Shown here piece by piece: positions 61,859-64,000 of a DNA stretch of 64,000 nucleotides. Position 1 is the stretch's first letter; every line of letters begins with the position of its first letter. Origin of the DNA: Notospermus geniculatus (taxonomy: Eukaryota > Nemertea > Pilidiophora > Heteronemertea > Lineidae); NCBI GenBank assembly GCA_002633025.1, contig NMRB01000810.1:167875-231874 (forward strand). Direction: 5' to 3'. The notes beneath the pieces were generated by a model. It made no database searches. It saw only the letters and a program-made list of their open reading frames with translations, and was not told the DNA's origin. Both the position numbers and the translations under genes were made by a program.

Positions 61859-62102
61859 CGAAGTCAAGTGTACCTCGCACTGCTGGTGGAATGCCCCCTT
61901 CCACTCGCCGCCGCAAAATACGTCCGTTTTCGTTGGTGTTCATGATCAAAGTGTGACAGGAACTAACAGTATTTCTCCTTAAATAGCTTGGAGAGTACGT
62001 GAAATTATCTTTCAGCCAAGTCTTCAGTTTCTTGCAACCAATTTTCCTGAGGTTGGCAAGGTTGGTTGGCCGAGAAACTCGTCTGCCCCCGTCGCGATTC
62101 AT
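61851..62102 (-). pseudogene. Truncated copy of the 295-aa gene (82 codons)
   Basis: Same N-terminus as 60345-61232 (ATG at 62102, RVSRPTNLANLRKIGCKKLK), ending at a TAG created at the duplication breakpoint (61851-61853). Changes relative to the full copy include EGG to GRR and D to N. It has no catalytic or other domain of its own. Confidence 0.7.
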
Positions 62103-62383
62103 GATGAATGTGATGTCATGATGAATGCCGGGACATTTTTTGTAGTTTTTGTAATTTATTACTTTTGTAGTTTTCTTTACCTAATTTCATTTATTACGTT
62201 TTACTTTTTTGTTATTTATTGCGACACCGTGTTTTCAACAGTGTATTCATATACCACGAAATATCCATGGTATACTCAGTACGATGTGGGATGTTGTGTT
62301 TTGCATGGGATAACTCTGTACATCAGGGATGGCCGAGGGAGTCGCTGGGGCTAATGATTCGTAGTACACACGTAAGTTGAATT
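61855..62383. repeat. Tandem duplication, copy B (529 bp)
   Basis: See the copy at 60985. The breakpoint at 61855 falls inside the zinc-finger ORF. Confidence 0.92.
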
Positions 62384-62765
62384 CATTCATTTTTACACAA
62401 ACTGTGTACTTCGGGACATGGGGCTAAGGTTGGGGGAGTCTATTCATGTTTATATGTACACAAAAAATGTACACATGAATAGATTTAACATATCCCCCTC
62501 CCCTTTTCTCAGAACCACACACAATGATTAAGAGAGACAAACATACATTTCTCTTGCATTTATTTAGGTTACAGAATGCATACAATATTGTGGTACAAAG
62601 ATAGGTCTTCACTACTCAGGTTGTGCGTGTCAAACTGACGCGGAGCTTACAATGAGTCCTCGCAACATTATTTCGGATTCTTAGGCCTATTGTGACAAAG
62701 ATCGGAAGTTTGTATTGTATGTTGTTCTTGCATGTTGTGCGCTCAGGCAACCTTGGTTCTGGGTT
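62384..62765. other. Intergenic, one inverted repeat
   Basis: TCTATTCATGT (62439-62449) pairs with ACATGAATAGA (62475-62485), with two TGTACA words inside the loop. Located between the truncated copy and the 3' end of the next gene. No coding sequence. Confidence 0.5.
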
Positions 62766-63416
62766 TCACCGATGGTTGCTAGTTTTGATATGGTGCAATC
62801 GTTTTTGAACTGGTCGAATCTTTGATGTCAGGATAAATCGGCGAGATGGTGTGACGTCTTGCATGTACTTTTTGAAATTGGTCTTGAACAGCCAGGTTGG
62901 GATGAAACTTGGTAACTGCATACGTGCGATGGAGAGGCACTTGACAGGTTTCTTGGGGGTTTCTTCTAACATGATTCGATCCATTTCTTCGGTGTTGACG
63001 GTGTTGTTTGTCATTAGAACTTGTACAATCTGCATTGCTTTATCGATCGGTACACATTCCAAGGACATTGTGTTGTTCAGGATGGCTGTCAGCAGCTTGG
63101 GATGTAGATGAATCGGAAAGCAACGATCAACTGTATTCATATTGTAGTCAAACGTTTGTAAGAGTTTGATGGCTGGATGAAGATGCTTGATGAGGAATGG
63201 ATGTCGATGGTGTAGCTTTATGAAGTTGTCACGGTCGAGATGACGTAGTTGCTGTACTAGAAGAGTTTCTTTAACAGATCCGAGTTCTTGATGGGTTTGA
63301 AAGACGAGGGTCAGTGCACAATCTAAACGATCCAAGTCGTTGTAATCCAAGCGGAGTAGTAGATTCTCGTGTGCTATCTCTAACTTCCATTTGCACACAT
63401 CAACGAGGTTAAACAT
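62766..63416 (-). CDS. Orphan intronless helical protein, 216 aa
   Basis: ATG at 63416 (MFNLVDVCKWKLEIAHENLL). The sequence is Leu- and His-rich and almost entirely helical by composition (LDRLDCALTLVFQTHQELGS, QQLRHLDRDNFIKLHHRHPF, LHPKLLTAILNNTMSLECVP). It has a basic C-terminus (SKIRPVQKRLHHIKTSNHR). No transmembrane segment, no family recognised. Codon use and open length argue for a real gene. It is divergent to the plus-strand copies starting at 63442 and 63795. Confidence 0.6.
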   Translation of the reverse strand: MFNLVDVCKWKLEIAHENLLLRLDYNDLDRLDCALTLVFQTHQELGSVKETLLVQQLRHLDRDNFIKLHHRHPFLIKHLHPAIKLLQTFDYNMNTVDRCFPIHLHPKLLTAILNNTMSLECVPIDKAMQIVQVLMTNNTVNTEEMDRIMLEETPKKPVKCLSIARMQLPSFIPTWLFKTNFKKYMQDVTPSRRFILTSKIRPVQKRLHHIKTSNHR

Positions 63417-63441
63417 ACTAAGCTTGGTCTATGACCCTTTG

Positions 63442-63747
63442 GCCGGAGACAAAGATCGTGTATATGGCATACGAAAGGTATGAGCATATCATAGAGAGAC
63501 ACGTCTGTGGTCCCTGGACAGGAAGAAGAACCGACCGACCTATTTCCTCATCTTCCCTACATTCGACGAGATGCTGGATTTGGCAGAGTATATTCAACAG
63601 CACGGCATCACACTGAGGTTTGATGGGTGTTTCTGTTATAGTGCAAAGATACCAGAAGACATCCTGGGTTACCGCGATGACAGACATTTCAAGGCAGTGT
63701 TTGAAATGGATGTTTTCCTCGAAGACAACATAAGGATGACACATTGA
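63442..63747 (+). pseudogene. 5'-truncated, frameshifted copy of the 63795 gene
   Basis: Begins at GCCGGAGACAAAGATCGTGT, matching 63869 onwards, but lacks the acidic N-terminus. It reads KIVYMAYERYEHIIERHVCG, then a one-base deletion near 63531 relative to the neighbouring copy shifts the frame. The restored frame carries LDLAEYIQQHGITLRFDGCF, IPEDILGYRDDRHFKAVFEM and DNIRMTH before the TGA at 63747. It shows what the 3' half of the intact copy probably resembles. Confidence 0.65.
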
Positions 63748-63794
63748 CGATTTTCATCATAAAATCGCAAAATTCTAAAACAGAGATCGTCATC

Positions 63795-64000
63795 ATGAGA
63801 GATATAGTTCAAGACAATGAAGAAGAAGAGGAATGGGCAGCCGATGCTCCATCACCACCACCACTCAAGCCGGAGACAAAGATCGTGTATATGGCATACG
63901 AAAGGTATGAGCATATCATAGAGAGACAGGTCTGTGGTCCCTGGTCAGGAAGAGGAACGCGACCGACCTATTTCCACGTCTTCCCTACATTCGACAAGAT
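63795..64000 (+). CDS. Orphan protein with acidic N-terminus, runs off the window
   Basis: ATG at 63795 (MRDIVQDNEEEEEWAADAPS), then Pro-rich PPPLK and KIVYMAYERYEHIIERQVCG, PWSGRGTRPTYFHVFPTFDK to the window edge, with no stop in 68 codons. The parallel copy at 63442-63747 suggests about 125 residues in all. No family recognised. Part of the same duplicated cluster. Confidence 0.6.
   Translation, partial: MRDIVQDNEEEEEWAADAPSPPPLKPETKIVYMAYERYEHIIERQVCGPWSGRGTRPTYFHVFPTFDK

Overview
The window is animal nuclear DNA, not prokaryotic. It carries a Polinton/Maverick element, two LINE reverse-transcriptase fragments, a tRNA-derived SINE, a Harbinger transposase relic, a tyrosine-recombinase relic and many foldback or MITE-like elements. 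The host DNA is full of the palindrome TAGGCCTA and differs by about 1% between two apparent haplotypes. This suggests a highly polymorphic marine invertebrate, perhaps an echinoderm, hemichordate or amphioxus; the species is inferred, not shown. Two N gaps (30703-31337, 49138-49539) and several single Ns mark a draft assembly.

Region 1 (1-19340) is a 16.1-kb Polinton (2222-18347) in host DNA. Its left end starts AGTAGTG after AGCCTC. The same ~1-kb host flank lies before the element (1238-2221) and again after a single N (18349-19340), where it runs past AGCCTC uninterrupted. The second copy therefore looks like the empty allele, joined on by the assembler. The element encodes protein-primed PolB, a DDE-family integrase with a D,D(35)D triad, an A32-like packaging ATPase, probable major and minor capsid proteins, and about fifteen small accessory or membrane proteins. 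Most genes are on the minus strand and packed end to end; stop codon, AATAAA and next ATG often overlap in TAAATAAATG. No adenain-type protease was recognised. Five genes carry indels, mostly at short repeats, while ATPase, integrase and capsid genes are open.

Region 2 (19341-60200) is mostly non-coding host DNA with nested repeats: minisatellites, a SINE, TTAA-flanked MITEs, long palindromes, LINE fragments, and Harbinger and tyrosine-recombinase relics. Possible host coding sequence is limited to a candidate terminal exon at 33221-33487, an orphan 288-codon ORF at 41029-41895, and a ~340-codon open stretch at 43761-45272 split by a 480-bp foldback element with a 6-bp target duplication. A 398-bp element at 59803-60200 is packed with transcription-factor-like motifs.

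Region 3 (60345-64000) is a compact cluster of intronless ORFs that I do not recognise: a 295-aa protein, a 216-aa helical protein, a Cys-rich zinc-finger ORF, and an acidic-N-terminus protein running off the window. It has two partial tandem duplications. It could be an endogenised large DNA virus, a new large mobile element or a fast-evolving host family, and is the best candidate for something undescribed.
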